DNA of 14,791 nt, taken from NCBI GenBank assembly GCA_029864165.1, contig JAOTTZ010000013.1:1-14791 (forward strand). The letters are read 5' to 3'. This stretch comes from Burkholderiaceae bacterium. GTDB taxonomy: Bacteria > Pseudomonadota > Gammaproteobacteria > Burkholderiales > Burkholderiaceae_C. Under the pieces are notes generated by a model. It worked only from the letters and a program-made list of their open reading frames with translations. It made no database searches and was not told the DNA's origin. A program made the translations under genes and the position numbers. Below, in pieces: positions 14,685 to 14,791 of this stretch (position 1 is the stretch's first letter; every line of letters starts with the position of its first letter).

Positions 14685-14791
14685 CTAGCGCAATGCGTCG
14701 TCTTCCGAGTAGTTGCGCCAGCGGCCGAGCGCCTGGTGCATGAAAGCAAGCTGCTTTTCGAAGCGGCCACAGGCTTTGCAAATGGCCAAGT
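14685..14791 (-). CDS. C-terminus of a probable zf-HC2 anti-sigma-like protein (partial, continues outside window)
   Basis: The minus-strand frame that ends at TAG 14685-14687 gives 34 residues beginning LAICKACGRFEKQLAF and ending RWRNYSEDDALR. LxxCxxC followed by an amphipathic helix rich in charged residues is the end of the putative zinc-finger (zf-HC2) domain of small anti-sigma factors, whose motif is H-x3-C-x2-C. The codon before the first Leu is cut by the window edge but ends in AC, so it may be the expected His (CAC). Such proteins usually follow an ECF sigma factor gene, which would lie to the right of the window. Only the tail is visible, so the call is tentative. Confidence 0.6.
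   Translation of the reverse strand, partial: LAICKACGRFEKQLAFMHQALGRWRNYSEDDALR

Noticed and set aside
14480..14770. Minus-strand open frame of 96 codons
   Set aside because: The zinc-finger gene end uses a different frame in the same DNA, and the 96-residue peptide looks random and Ser/Arg-rich.
1..14791. CRISPR array, tRNA or rRNA genes
   Set aside because: No regularly spaced short repeats and no tRNA-like or rRNA-like stretches were seen on either strand.

Overview
The window reads as a chromosomal stretch from a Gram-negative, most likely betaproteobacterial, genome. The pointers are a PrsR/PrsT pair from the PEP-CTERM/exosortase family, GspA/GspB and GspE-type secretion ATPases, an OmpA-type lipoprotein and a decayed IS3-type element. 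No rRNA, tRNA or CRISPR array was seen. Taxonomy is an inference from gene content only.

Layout. On the + strand, 3-1079 is the 3' part of a sigma-54-dependent response regulator of the PrsR type. It is followed after 32 bp by prsT (1112-4597), a giant TPR lipoprotein that carries an in-frame tandem duplication of exactly 711 bp. Right after the prsT stop lies a 484-bp IS remnant (4604-5087) with 35-bp terminal inverted repeats and the last about 53 codons of an IS3-type transposase. Next come a perfect 20-bp-stem hairpin (5203-5247) and the minus-strand pair gspA (7603-5933) and gspB (5904-5272). Divergent from gspA, rarA/mgsA runs on + (7678-9036) and is followed by a small orphan gene with an R-x4-H motif like that of HEPN RNases (9061-9552). 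A debris region (9553-9888) holds what looks like the first 12 codons of a livH permease gene. An OmpA-domain lipoprotein gene (9889-10566) follows. Convergent to it, on the minus strand, are a GspE/PilB/MshE-type ATPase with three tandem MshEN-like modules (13177-10595), a paralogue of its N-terminal half with no ATPase domain (14472-13432), and the 3' end of a probable zinc-finger anti-sigma-like gene (14791-14685).

How the genes may work together. PrsR and PrsT belong to the regulatory and accessory side of exopolysaccharide/PEP-CTERM protein production. GspA, GspB and the GspE-type ATPase are parts of envelope-spanning secretion or pilus machines; GspA and the OmpA lipoprotein both carry peptidoglycan-binding domains. 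The theme is cell-envelope export, with possible cyclic-di-GMP input through the MshEN-like modules. No pseudopilin, secretin or inner-membrane platform gene lies in the window, so the machine served by the ATPase is unknown.

The least ordinary points are the ATPase-less MshEN paralogue next to the full ATPase, differing by one whole 30-residue module; the 237-residue duplication in PrsT; the HEPN-like orphan; and the layered gene debris on either side of the gspAB-rarA block.
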